Origin: Sophora flavescens
Taxonomy: Eukaryota; Streptophyta; Magnoliopsida; Fabales; Fabaceae
Length of the DNA: 64,000 bases
Assembly: GCA_030762895.1 (NCBI GenBank)
Contig: CM061063.1
Span: forward strand, 53,523,196-53,587,195
Direction of reading: 5' to 3'
Shown: one piece after another, positions 33,040-44,800 of the stretch
How positions within the stretch are numbered: the stretch's first letter is position 1
Layout of the letters: each line of letters opens with the position of its first letter
Program-made: the position numbers and the translations under genes
Notes under the pieces: model-generated
What the model was told of the DNA's origin: nothing
What the model saw: the letters and a program-made list of their open reading frames with translations, nothing else
Databases searched by the model: none

Positions 33040-34516
33040 TGTTGGACTAATATAGGCAAGTATACCTAGTCGTACAAGTAATACGGTGGTGAGATCGTTT
33101 ATCGTTCTCACGAGGACTGTGACAAGTACTAGCACGTACCGAGTCAATTACTATTTAAGCAGATATTTGGATTGAAGGGAGTTCTATACTAATTATCAAG
33201 CCCAAAACAAACAAAATCAAAGGAAGAGTTCTTTGAGAATTTCTGTCGAACACTTGGAAGACAGTTAAAAGGATTCTTCAAATATATAAAAGATGTTGGG
33301 ATTAGGTTCACTAAACTTCATCCCCATGCAATGAAATGACTAGTAAACAGTTTCTACTTCAAATATGACAATCAATCCACTAGATTACTCAAGCCCTGAT
33401 TCCTCAGATGACAAGAGCCTAAATCCACTAATAGACCCTAATTCCTTAGGCGGCCTAGATTAATGAATTTGCATGATGATTAGGGATTACACGATTGCTA
33501 ATAAACCTAAATCCATTCCTATATACAAGGTTTACCAGGTGGTTGATTTCAGTTCTAGTTCTAATACGAATTTTCCAATTGCATACCAAAACAATAATCA
33601 AGTCATGGGGGATCACGCCACAACAAGCATTAAGCATGGAAATCAATCACTCATAATGAAGCAAAAATTGTATTACAAGATCAAGTCAAATACATGGAGA
33701 ATTCAGAAATATCTACATCTAATCCCAACAATGGGAGTTTAGCTACTCATGATCATAGCCAAAATCACAGAAATAGAGATGAAGAGGAGAAGAGACTCCA
33801 TGGGATCCTTGTGCAGCTGCCCCTGGTTCAGAGAGAGTGTTTAAGGGTTTCCAAAACTGTTTTTCTCTGTTCTGCTCATGCCTCTTTATAGATCAGGATT
33901 CGCGTCACGACCGTGATGGCCATCACCAGGCCATGACGCTTTCTGCCTTGGGCGAGCTTTCAAAATATGTTTGTCACGACCGTGACACTCATCACGGCTA
34001 GGCCGTGATAGCTTTTGCCTTCACCAATTGGTCTGTCACGGCCGTGATGAGAATCACGGCTAGGCCGTGACAGATTCTGCCTAGGAGGGTTCTGACTCAA
34101 TTAACATGTCACGGCCGTGATGGGCGTCACGGCCGTGATGGGCATCACGGCTAGGCCGTGATAGCTTCTGACTTTTGCCTTCTTCTTCTTCTTCTTCTTC
34201 TTCTTCTTCTTCTTCTTCTTCTTCTTCTTCTTCTTCTTCTTCAGTTTTGCTCGATCATGGTCGTGATGCTCATCACGACTAGGCCGTGATGGACTCTGCT
34301 TGGCTCAATTTCTTCACTTTTTAAGACCTATCTTCATCCAAGCTCCATCATGGTCGATCTTGAGCATTTTTCCTTAAATTCCTGCAAAACAACACCAAGA
34401 AACCGCTTCACCCGTTCCAAGGTAAAAACTAACTAAAATCAATTTAAATATGCCTAAACTATATGAAAATGCATGCAAAAAATGTACATAAAATATGATG
34501 TGAAATCACACTATCA
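33040..34516 (-). repeat. 3' LTR of Athila element 1 (1.48 kb)
   Basis: On the plus strand it runs from TGTTGGACTA to CACTATCA. The polypurine tract AAGCTTGGGGTGATT lies beside it on the minus strand. TATA-like CTATAAAG is near 33885-33892 (minus), with the CACGGCCGTG palindrome cluster (33901-34290) immediately upstream. A (CTT)n run of about twenty units lies at 34183-34243. Confidence 0.85.
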
Positions 34517-36360
34517 AATCACCCCAAGCTTATTCATTTGCTTGTCCTCAAGCAATCATTAAGGCTAGAAGATATAAATAATCAGAACGCGGATAGCGAA
34601 CCAAGAACCCGAGTAAATAATCCAAGTAACAGGCATTTCAAATAATTCAGCAAGAGACAATCAGTTTCAAGTCCAATTAGAAGCTTAGGTTTCTTAGACT
34701 CATATTCTCACTGATTCGGGCACTCTTTCTCACCTGAAAATCACCCCAAGCTTGTTCATTTGCTTGGCTCTCTTTTTCACCTCACTCAAGTGTTTAGGGA
34801 TATATGACAATTCGCTCCATTTTCCTCAAGGAATGAATTCTACCATAGGCTTGACTATCAACCAAATCTCTACTTTATTAATGAAAACAATTAAGAATCA
34901 AGAGGTCTTTTGATTTGGTTGTAACGGGACCATGGGATTTATCGTTAGGTGGGGTAATCAAGAAAAGGAATTTTCAAAAGGCTACACCAAATATCAAGCA
35001 TTGCCAAACATGACACCTTCTAAAATACCGTTTTGGGTTTTGATTCACTTTTCCACCTTTCTTTCTTTCTTTCTGTTTTATTTCTCACATTTCTTTTTGT
35101 CATCCCCTTCTCTATTTATATTTCTTTTTCTCTTATTTTTCTTTTATTTGGAGAAGGGGAGATTTTTCAGCTCAAGAGAAACTTTTTTTCTGATTTTCTC
35201 ATCCCATAATACTTTTTTAAACTACCCTTATTACCCTTTTGTGCAATACTTTAGAAGGTCACCTACCAAACATCATTCATCAGAATATTTCAAGGTACCA
35301 AGAAAAGTATTTTATTATTTCAGGCTCAAAGTTGGGCAACTAAGGAGTAACATTTAGTCAATCAAAGCTCAGAAGGCAGGAAAAATACCTAGTGCCTCAA
35401 TCATTTTCAAAAAATGTTTTAAAAAATTTTAAGCTTCAAAACGGTTTCAAGTCAAGTTCTAGAGAAATACAATCCAAGAGGAATAACACTCTATCACAAA
35501 GAATGGGGTAGATTTAGTGAGTACCCCTTTATGGCTCAAAATCTCACATTTTAGTAGTTCAAAAATCAATGAGAATTATAAATCTACGGAACCACATGCT
35601 AATTATCAACTATCACAGATCATCTCAAGAATTTTTATTTGTAGCCTTATCACAAGAATAAAAATTTTGGGTTCAAAAATTCACTATCTCAAGTTTAATT
35701 GGCACTTAGTTCTCACAATTTGGATGCAAAGTCTAAACAAGGGGTAATCGAATCGTGTGATCATGCAAACTATGCCTAAATGAATGCAACATGAAAAATG
35801 CAAAAATGCAAAAATACCCCCACCCCAAGCTTAAGAACTTACATTGTCCCCAATGTAAATAATCAAGTCGGAGAGAGGAGAAAAACGGAACGACTTACCT
35901 AGGCGGTAACGGGTGTTGGCTAACATGATTAGTTAGAAACTTGTTGGGAAATGCATCACGGCCATGAGCCTCATCACGGGCAGGCCGTGATCAAGTTTGT
36001 TCCACAGGGGTAACCTGTCACGGCCGTGACCTCCATCACGGCCAGGTCATGATGCTCTCTGATCTTCAGGGCTCTCTCATCACGCCCGTGATTGGGATCA
36101 CGGCTGGGCCGTGATCCTTTCTGGTCTTCACGGCCTGTGCGTGATGGCTACTGATTGTGCTTGTCCTTGCCCTTTTTGCATCTCCTTCCTTCTTACCCTG
36201 AAAACACTTAACAAACCTATTAATCTATGATATTTTTCCTCTTGATCTTCTCAAATTATTCAAGAGTTAAAAATCAAAAACAAAAGGAAAATGAAAAGAA
36301 ACTTGGGTTGCCTCCCAATAAGCGCTTCTTTAACGTCACTAGCTTGACGGGTAGGTGATC
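34517..36360 (-). other. Athila element 1: long 3' untranslated region
   Basis: 1.8 kb between integrase stop and LTR, the place where some Athila elements carry an env-like frame. I see no such frame. It has conserved landmarks shared with the two other Athila copies: AAGCTTGGGGT-type tracts (minus strand) near 34522, 34743 and 35822; a hairpin TCCCCTTCTC/GAGAAGGGGA at 35103-35160; the hairpin TTACATTGTCCCCAATGTAA at 35839-35858; and a second CACGGCC cluster at 35948-36150. Confidence 0.75.
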
Positions 36361-37659
36361 TTAAGGATCATGAAGGCGCACAACTAAGATCAATCTCTCG
36401 ATGTCACCACCCAAGTAGGCCTTGAGCCTTTGGCCATTGACTTTGAAAATCCTTTTTGAAGTAGGATCCTCCATTTCTACAGCTCCATGAGGTGAGACTT
36501 CTTTGACAATGAACGGTCCCGACCACTTAGACTTCAACTTGCCCGGAAACAATCTCAGCCGGGAATTGAATAATAAAACTTGTTGTCCCGGCTGAAATGT
36601 TTTCATCACAATCTTCTTGTCATGGTAGGTCTTGACTCGCTGCTTGTAAATAGCTGCATTCTCATATGCATTAAGGCGCATCTCCTCTAATTCATGCAGC
36701 TGATTGACTCTTTTCTCACCCGCCAGAGTGGCATCAAAATTCAAGAACTTCAATGCCCAAAAGGCTCGATGCTCCAACTCTACGGGTAGATGACATGCCT
36801 TCCCATAGACCATCTGAAATGGAGATAACCCCACAGAAGTTTTTAGTGCAGTCCGGTAAGCCCACAAGGCATCGTCGAGCTTCCTTGCCCAATCTTTTCT
36901 TAAAGTGGCCACAGTTTTTTCCAGAATTCTCTTAATCTCTCGGTTAGAGACCTCCGCTTGTCCATTTTTTTGCGGATGATATGGGGATGCCACCTTATGC
37001 CTCACATCATACTTGGTCAACACATTCCTCAATTGTGAGTTGCAAAAGTGAGATCCCCCATCACTTATAAGGACCCTTGGGACACCGAACCGGGCAAAGA
37101 TGTTCTTCTTAATGAATTTAATCACTGTCTGGGCATCATTATTTGGTGTTGCAATGGCCTCCACCCATTTGGAAACATAGTCCACCGCCACCAAGATATA
37201 TTGATTAGAGAATGAAGGTCGAAGTGGACCCATAAAGTCTATGCCCCAGCAATCAAACACCTCAACCTCCAATATGTTTTGCAGTGGCATCTCATCCCTT
37301 TTTGAAATGTTCCCGGTCCTTTGGCACTTGTCACAACTCTTCACATGATTGTAAGAGTCCTTGAAGATTGAAGGCCAAAAGAGCCCAGATTGGAGGACCT
37401 TTGCGGCTGTCCTATCCCCATTGTAATGTCCACCATATGGAGAGTTATGGCAATGCCACAGAATACTCCTTGCTTCCTCTTGACTAACACACCTCCTCCA
37501 TAAGCCATCTGGTCCAACCTTGAACAGAAACGGATCATCCCACATGAAATGGTTGGCATCCCGGAAGAACTTCTTCTTTTGTTGCCAAGTGAGGTGCTCT
37601 GGAACAATGTTGGCTGCCTTGAAGTTTGCCATGTCGGCAAACCATGGTCTTTCATGCAC
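36361..37659 (-). CDS. Athila integrase (open, 432 codons)
   Basis: Zinc-binding part with HCHNSPYGGHYNGDRT and CDKCQRTG. Catalytic core: WGIDFMGPL, VAVDYVSKWVEA, LISDGGSHFCN and YHPQKNGQAEVSNREIK (D-D-E triad). YGKACHLPVELEHRAFWA is diagnostic of Athila. The C-terminal part (GQQVLLFNSRLRLFPGKLKSKWSGPF) binds DNA in related integrases. It would insert the cDNA into the genome. The first Met is an internal residue: the true pol reading continues from the RNase H frame through a shift near 37660-37690. Confidence 0.88.
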   Translation of the reverse strand: MHERPWFADMANFKAANIVPEHLTWQQKKKFFRDANHFMWDDPFLFKVGPDGLWRRCVSQEEARSILWHCHNSPYGGHYNGDRTAAKVLQSGLFWPSIFKDSYNHVKSCDKCQRTGNISKRDEMPLQNILEVEVFDCWGIDFMGPLRPSFSNQYILVAVDYVSKWVEAIATPNNDAQTVIKFIKKNIFARFGVPRVLISDGGSHFCNSQLRNVLTKYDVRHKVASPYHPQKNGQAEVSNREIKRILEKTVATLRKDWARKLDDALWAYRTALKTSVGLSPFQMVYGKACHLPVELEHRAFWALKFLNFDATLAGEKRVNQLHELEEMRLNAYENAAIYKQRVKTYHDKKIVMKTFQPGQQVLLFNSRLRLFPGKLKSKWSGPFIVKEVSPHGAVEMEDPTSKRIFKVNGQRLKAYLGGDIERLILVVRLHDP

Positions 37660-38537
37660 CAGAAGTAAGGCCTCATCCGGGAACTCATCCCGAATGTCTT
37701 TTTCTTCACGATAACCTCTTCATTCACCAACCGAGATAAGTGGTCAGCCACCAAATTTTCGCTGCCCTTTTTGTCCTTAATGACTAAGTCAAATTCCTGC
37801 AACAATAGAATCCACCTTATGAGTCTTGGTTTAGAATCTAACTTAGTCAACAAATATTTAATTGCAGCATGATCAGTAAAAAGAGTGACTTGTGATCCAA
37901 TTAAGTAGGAACGAAATTTTTCCAATGCAAACACTATGGCTAGCAACTCTTTTTCAGATTTTGCATAATTTACTTGGTTCTCATTGAGAACTTTGCTAGC
38001 ATAGTGAATGACATGGAAAAAAATTTTCCTCCGCTGTCCCAAAACTTCCCCAACTGCGTAGTCACTGGCATCACACATTAATTCAAATGGTGACTCCCAG
38101 TTGGGTGCAACAAGGATGGGAGCAGTGATCAATTTTTCTTTTAAGATCTGGAAAGAGGTAAGACAAGCAGTATCAAACACAAATGGAGTGTCCTTGTTCA
38201 AAAGGTCACACAACGGCTTGGCTATCTTTGAAAAGTCTTTGATGAACCGCCGGTAAAAGCCTGCATGCCCAAGAAAACTCCTCACACCCTTGACATTCAC
38301 TGGTGGAGGTAGTTTCTCAATCACATCAATCTTGGATTTATCCACTTCGATCCCCTTAGCTGAAATTTTGTGCCCAAGCACAATGCCTTCCTGCACCATA
38401 AAATGAGACTTCTCCCAATTTAAGACTAAATTGGTGTCCATGCACCTCTTTAATACAACAGCAAGGTTAGACAAACAATTATCATAAGAGGAACCGAAAA
38501 CAGAAAAATCATCCTTGAAAACTTCAATATATTTTTC
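37660..38537 (-). pseudogene. Athila RT C-terminus and RNase H, truncated
   Basis: Begins at the truncation with VFKDDFSVFGSS, where relatives have a Met in FMDD, so the catalytic block is present but altered. It then reads CMDTNLVLNWEKSHFMV, GHAGFYRRFIKDFSKI (thumb), ELMCDASDYAVGEVLGQR and TDHAAIKYLL (RNase H), and ends in LVADHLSRL. The frame shifts before integrase. Confidence 0.82.
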
Positions 38538-39112
38538 TAGTATCCCGTTCTATCTCTGCAGTTTCGTTGCCGATTTCGTCGGTTTCCCGAATAGGGTTTT
38601 ACACCCGAAAAAAAGCGTAATATCTCGTTTTCGATTGAAAATTTTCAAAACAACCAAACTCATTGGAAACATGATTTAAACATAAACCATTTCGTTCATG
38701 AGTCAAAATTAGGTTTTCTGATCATTAAAATCTTACTGTTAGTGAAAACACCGACTGTTTTCCGTGTGAACTTTTACCAAAATTCGTCCGAATAAACATA
38801 ACATTTCATTTCTGATCAAAAATTTGGAAAGTATAATTTCTCACAGATAAAATATAAAAAATCTACAAATTTTAAGTTACTGGTCAAATTAGGGTTTTCT
38901 ACCGGTATAAAATTATACTGTCAGTTAAAAACGCAGATCGGTTTTCGTCTGAGTTTTAAATCCAAATTTTAACCAAAGCTTCCTACCATAGAGTAGGTTC
39001 TATATATGATTTTGTTTCCTCCAAAATCATTTCCTAGGTCTCATATAAAAATATAAATAAATATATCTTTACCGTTAATACAGCGTCTCCGAAAATCGGG
39101 CTGTTACATTAC
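38538..39112 (-). repeat. Tekay-family LTR fragment (first ~575 bp)
   Basis: Read on the minus strand it starts TGTAACAGCCCGATTTTCGG at 39112 and matches the start of the solo LTR at 48964 (shared ACTGACAGTATAATTTTATA-type blocks). It is cut at 38538 at the Athila junction. Confidence 0.8.
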
Positions 39113-39664
39113 TACCCCACATAGAAAAAATTCCGTCCTCGAAAAAATTCCGTCCTCGAAAATTCTCATCGCTATCTTTCCCCTAGGTGACAGCGGTAAC
39201 TTCATAACAGAATTCATTCTTATATCATTCTATTTATCCTCGAAATAATCCATCACTACATTATATTCATTGTCCTTAACTTTTCCAAATTGATCTATCA
39301 TCCTTAAAGGACATAATCAAAACTTAATCGTTTCCTCTTCTTACTACTGATCCACTAGAGAACCTTATTTCATCATTTAACTCCCGCAATTAACACGACA
39401 ATCAATTCCAACATCTAAATTCTACCATTAACACCGCAATCAATACTACCCTAACTCCCTACTTCATGTATCCAATCACAGTCTTGGTTCCTTAGAATGT
39501 ATTTCACTATTCTAGATTATATCAAAATCGCACATTTCAAGTCTCCAAATAAACATTTCAACACTCCTTAAGATAATCTGCAATCAAAATAACAACACCT
39601 GTTAAGATTATCTAACTTACAAATTTGAATTTCTCTAGTAACCTCAATTTACATCAGAAATCAT
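39113..39664 (-). other. 3' untranslated end of a minus-strand Tekay-family element
   Basis: Directly beside the LTR the minus strand reads GGACGGAATTTTTTCTATGT and GGGGTAGTAA, the usual polypurine lead-in of this family. GTCCTCGAAAAAATTCC is duplicated. No coding frame was found. Confidence 0.65.
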
Positions 39665-39981
39665 CTTTTACCAAAATTCGTCCGAATAAACATAACATTT
39701 CATTTATGATCAGAAATTTGGAAAGTAGAATTCCTCATGGATAAAATATTAAAAAATCTACAAATTTTAAGTTTCGGGTCAAATTAGGGTTTTCTGCTGG
39801 TATAGAATTATACTGTCAGTTAAAAACGCGGATCGGTGTCCGTCTGAGTTTCAAACCCAAATTTTAACCAAAGCTTCCTACCATAGAGTAGGTTCTAGAT
39901 ATTATTTTGTTTCCTCCAAAATCATATCCTAGGTCTCAGATAAAAATATAAATATATATATATATATCTTTACTGTTAATA
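39665..39981 (-). repeat. Second copy of the LTR fragment
   Basis: Repeats about 310 bp of 38772-39083 with scattered differences (ACCAAAATTCGTCCGAATAA to CTTTACTGTTAATA). It ends abruptly where plus-strand gag/protease sequence starts, so it marks a recombination junction. An (AT)n run lies at 39952-39968. Confidence 0.8.
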
Positions 39982-41615
39982 TAGTGGTTCTAGAGGATGG
40001 GCTTGGAGAGGAGCTCCAGCAGCAAGACGTCAGGCGGCCATACCTCAGGCCACGGGGAGAGTGTTTACGGTGAGAGGATATGAGTCCTCTCAATCTGCAG
40101 ATCTTATTCAAGGTATGTGTTTACTATCTGGCAGACTCTCGTGTGTGTTGTTTGACTCAGGCTCTACACATTCATTTATTTCACATGAGTGTGTGGATCA
40201 TTTACATTTACCCGTTTCTCAACTACCATACACTTTAACAGTATCTACACCTACCAGTGATCCTTTGATCACTATGTCTGTTTATTTACAGTGTCCTATA
40301 GTTGTTGAAAATAGGACATTTCTTGTTGACCTTATCTGTTTGCCTATGCAACAGATAGATGTTATCCTTGGCATGGATTGGCTTTCAGCTAACTATGTAA
40401 GACTGTGCACAAAAGACCCTATCTTTTCTTGATCCTTCTAGCATGGCATCTTCTAATGAAGGAGTAGCTATGAGGAGTGACGATTCTCAGCAGTATATGA
40501 TGCTTTTCCCTTTGGAAGCTAAGGAGACTCCGAGTATAGATTCTTTGCCTATCGTGAGAGAGTTTCCGGAGGCTTTCCCTCTTGACATTCCAGGTTTGCC
40601 ACAAGAGAGGGAGGTGGAGTTCGCCATAGACCTCATACCAGGAACCGAACCTATATCAGTAGCTCCTTATCGGATGTCACCTGTGGAGTTGGCAGAGTTA
40701 AAGAAACAATTGGATGATATGATGAAGAAGGAATTCATCAGGTCGAGTGTATCACCTTGGGAAGCACCAATCTTGTTTGTGAGGAAGAAGGATGGAAGTT
40801 CTAGGTTGTGCACGGATTATAGGCAGTTGAACAAGGTTACAATCAAGAACAACTATCCGTTGCCTAGGATAGATGATCTGATGGATCAGTTGAAGGGAGT
40901 TTCGGTGTTTTCTAAGATAGATTTAAGATCAGGATATCATCAGATTAGGGTGAATAAGGAGGATATACCTAAGACTGCTTTCAAGACGAGGTATGGACAC
41001 TATGAGTGCCTAATTATGCCTTTTGGTGTAACTAATGCTCCAGTGGTGTTCATGGATTACATGAACATAATTTTTAGACCGTACCTCGACAAGTTTGTTG
41101 TGGTGTTTATAGATGATATTCTCATCTATTCCTGTAGCCGGGAAGAACACGAGGAACATTTGAGAGTTGTGTTACAGGTGTTGAGAGATAGGCAGTTATA
41201 TGCTAAGCTATCCAAGTGTGAGTTCTAGTTAGAGGAAGTGCAGTTCCTAGGTCATATAATCAACAAGGAAGGGATAGTTGTTGATCCACTTAAGGTAGAG
41301 GCTGTGATTAAGTGGGAGAGGCCTAAGTCAGTAAGTGAGGTGAGGAGTTTTCTTGGTTTAGCCGGGTACTACAGGAGGTTCATCGAGGGTTTCTCAAAGA
41401 TTACGTTGCCAATGATGCCGTTAACAAGAAAAGGTACGTCATTTGTTTGGACAGAAAAATGTGATGAGAGCTTTCAAAAGCTAAAGGAGAAGTTGACTAC
41501 ACCTCCAGTGCTGACGTTACCAGATCCTCTAGGACAGTTTGACGTGTACTGTTACCCGTCATATCAAGGATTTGGTTGTGTTTTGATGCAAGAGGGAAGA
41601 GTTGTGGCTTATTAG
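39982..41615 (+). pseudogene. Tekay-like element B: gag end, protease, RT, start of RNase H
   Basis: Gag/protease boundary from about 39990. Protease: LFDSGSTHSFIS and DVILGMDWLSANYV, followed by a shift near 40405. RT frame from 40443: SVSPWEAPILFVRKKDGSSR, GYHQIRV, IMPFGVTNAPVVF and FIDDILIYS (IDD near 41109). TAG 41226-41228 replaces the Trp of KCEFW, after which the same frame continues through the thumb to GCVLMQEGRVVAY at 41615. There it meets an Athila LTR. The rest of RNase H and half of integrase are missing; a later integrase part appears at 46285. Confidence 0.88.
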
Positions 41616-43054
41616 TGGGTTGGTTCCGGCAAGTGTACCAGATTCGTCGCCAAGTAATAAAAAGATCGATCCCACAGAGACCGTGATCTCAAATAACGAT
41701 TAATTATTAAACCAATTAAACTGGACTATATAAAAAAGGATTTTGAAAAGATTTGATTTTTGAAATAAGAATTAACTAGGAAATCAGATATTTAAGAATG
41801 CAATCAATTAAAAGAGGAAAGTAAATCAAGGGGTTTGTCAAATCTAAAGAGATTCCTAGGAATTGGGTTACCAACAAGATTGTTCATGTTACCGAATTGA
41901 CTACCCCTTGTTAATTATCAAAATTGCTTTGAAGGCGAATTTATCCTAAATAAGTTAATGCTCCCTCTCGGGTTACAAAAACCGTGCCCAATTAAACCAA
42001 CCCTTCTCTCGTGGTAATTGAATCTAAATTGAACCCTTTAAGTTTTGTGATAATTCGTGAACCCTCGAAGGAACGCTTCTAACTCTCGTGATTTAAGTCC
42101 TAAGTTTGATTCCTATAGATACAATACCTAAGTTCACCGCTAGGTTCCTCCTTAGAGTATATATGACATGCAAATAAGTGCGCACCAGATTCACAAGTAA
42201 TTCATACGATAGAAACCAAATCGAAAGCGAAATCGAAATTAACAAAAGGAAAACATCAATTCATAACATAAAACAGATCTTGGACATAGCCCCAATCCCT
42301 AGAAATAAAACTACTACTCAAGCATTGCCATGTTAAAAGCAAGCTTGATTAACAAAAACATGAAAGAAAACCTAAGAGAGGAGAAGAAGAAGAGAAAATC
42401 CTAATTTTTTGCCTAAGGTAGCAGCCCAAAAGTCCCTAAAAGTCTCTAAAAATCTCCAAAAGTCTCTCTATTTTCGAGCCTAAGTGCTCTATTTATAGAT
42501 TAGGGTAACTTGAATCCCAAGCAATCACAAATTCTGATCAAATCAGTTTTTAAAGATCCATATATTGTGCGTCACGGCCGTGATGGCCATCACGGCCAGG
42601 CCGTGACGGATTCTGCCTTGGAGGTTGCTTCACTGGTTGGTCTGTCACGGCCGTGACCACCATCACGGCCTAGCCGTGATCAGTTCTGCCTGTGAGGGTC
42701 TGGTTCAGCTGGCATGTCACGGCCGTGATGGACATCACGGGCTGGCCATGACCAGTTCTGACTTTTCCATTCTTTCTTTTTAGCTCTACTCGATCATGAC
42801 CGTGATGGCTGTCACGGCTAGGCCGTGATGGGCTCTGTTTGGCTCATTTTCTTGGTTTTCAAGCTCCATCTTCATGCAAGCTCAATCATGGTTAATCTTG
42901 AGCATTTTAATCCTCAATTCCTGCACAACAACACCACAAAACCGCCTTACCCGTTCCAAGGTAACAACTAACCAAAATCAAATTAGAAATGCCTAAACTA
43001 TATGAAAATGCATGAAAAATGTCAATGAAATATGAGGTGAAATCACACACATCA
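41616..43054 (-). repeat. 3' LTR of Athila element 2 (1.44 kb)
   Basis: From TGGGTTGGTTCCGG to CACACATCA on the plus strand; the polypurine tract AAGCTTGGGGTGGTT is beside it on the minus strand. TATA-like CTATAAATAG lies near 42490-42498 (minus) and the CACGGCCGTG cluster at 42573-42830, upstream of it. It belongs to the same subfamily as the solo LTR at 26903. Confidence 0.85.
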
Positions 43055-44800
43055 AACCACCCCAAGCTTAAGACTTTTCTTGTCCTCAAGCAATCAATAA
43101 GGCCAAAAAATATAAACAATCAGAGCATGGATAGTGAACCAAGAACCCGAGTAACTAATCCAAGTGACATGCATATTCAAATAAGTACCCAATAGACAAT
43201 CAATTTCAAGTCAATTAGAAGCTCAGGTTCCCTAAATTCATATTTATCACTAATTCGGGCACTCTTCTCACCTCACTCAAGTGTTTAAGGATATTTGACA
43301 ATTCACTCAATTTCCTCAAGGAATGTATTCTACCATAAGCTTGACTATTAACCAAATCTCTACTTTATTAATGAAAACACATAAGAACAAAGAGGTCTTT
43401 TTATTTTGGTTGTAATGGGGCCATGGGATTAATCGTTAGGTGGGGAAATCAAGAAAATGAAATTTCAAGAAGGCTAAACAAAATATCAAACAATGCATGG
43501 CATGACAACCTTCTAAAATACCTTTTTGGCTTTAGTTCACTTTTCCACCTTTCTTTCTTCTTCCCTTTTTTTTTCTATTTTATTTTATTTCTCACTTTCT
43601 TTTTCTCATCCCCTTCTCCATTTTTTTGTTTATTTTATTTTATTTTTTGGAGAAGGGGGGATTTTCAATTCAAGAGAAATATTTTTCTAATTTTCTCATC
43701 CCATAATTTATTTTTCAAGCTACCTTTTTACCCTTTTTGCAATACTTTAAAAGGTGTCATACCAAGCATCGTTCATTAAAATAAATCAAGGTACCAAGAA
43801 AAGTATTTTATTCTTTTAGGCTCAAAATTGGGCAACTAAGGGGTAGCATTTAATCAATCAAAGCTTAGAAGGCCAGAAAAATACCTAGTGCCTCAATCAT
43901 TTCCAAATATGTTTTCAAAAATTTTTAAGTTTCAAAACGGTTTCAAGTCAAGTTCTAGTGAATACCCTTTTTAGGCTCAAAACTCTCACATTTAGTAGTT
44001 TAAAATCAATTAGAAACACAAATCTAAGGAACCACATGCTAATTATCAACTATCAGAAGATCATCTCAAGCATTTTTATTTTTAGCCTTATCACAAGAAT
44101 ACAAAAATTGGGTTCAAAAATTCACTATCTCAATTCATTTGGCACAAAGTTCTCATAATTGGATGCATAATCTAAGCAAAGGGCAATCTAATCATGTGAT
44201 CATGCAAAATTATGCCTATATGGATGCAACATGAAAAATGCCAAAATGCAAAAAATTACAAAAATATCCCTACCCCAAGCTTAAAAACTTACATTGTCCC
44301 CAATGTAAATAATCAAGTCGGAGAGAGGAGAAAAATGGAACAACTCACCGAGGTGGTGGAGGGTGCTGGCTCACATGCCAGTCAAAGAGATACTGGAAAA
44401 CGTGTCACGACCGTGATGCTCATCACGGCTAGGCCGTGGTCAATTCTGGTCTATAGGAGCTGGCCTGTCACGGCCGTGAGTTCCATCACGGCTAGGCCGT
44501 GATACATTCTAATCTTCAGGATCCTTCTCATCACGCCCGTGATGGATATCAAGGCTGGGCCGTGATCCTTTCTGATATTCTTTGGTTAGCTAATCACGGT
44601 CGTGACCACTGTCACGGCCTGGGCGTGATGACTTCTGACTTTATTTTTCCTTGCCTTTTTGCTCTTACTACTTTCATAACCTGAAAATACTTTGCAAAGC
44701 CATCAACTAGTGATCTTTCTTCTCTAATCTTCTCAAATTATTCAAAAACAAAATTCAAAAACAAATGGAAAAGGGAAAGGAAACTTGGGTTGCCTCCCAA
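43055..44800 (-). other. Athila element 2: 3' untranslated region
   Basis: Same landmarks as in element 1: hairpin CCCCTTCTCC/GGAGAAGGGG (43610-43658), hairpin TTACATTGTCCCCAATGTAA (44289-44308), a tract ACCCCAAGCTT near 44272, a CACGGCC cluster (44403-44640) and the closing GGGTTGCCTCCCAA block (44788-44801). No env-like frame. Confidence 0.75.

Larger units (their letters stand above)
33040..38537 (-). mobile_element. Athila-type Ty3/gypsy element 1, 5' truncated
   Basis: Minus strand: partial RT, RNase H, integrase, a 1.8 kb untranslated 3' region, polypurine tract and 3' LTR. Upstream it ends at about 38537, just before the RT xDD motif, where a Tekay-family LTR fragment begins. Gag, protease and 5' LTR are absent. 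The integrase YGKACHLPVELEHRAFWA block identifies the Athila clade. Confidence 0.88.

Noticed and set aside
33473..33891. Short plus-strand frames inside the Athila LTR
   Set aside because: They lie opposite to the element's transcription and lack motifs.
34183..34243. (CTT)n run inside the Athila LTR as a separate element
   Set aside because: Simple microsatellite expansion within the LTR, absent from sister LTRs; noted in the LTR entry only.
34517..36360. Possible env-like third ORF of Athila
   Set aside because: Longest frame (34932-35357) is antisense, is rich in Phe/Leu from a T-rich tract, and is not kept in the other Athila copies.
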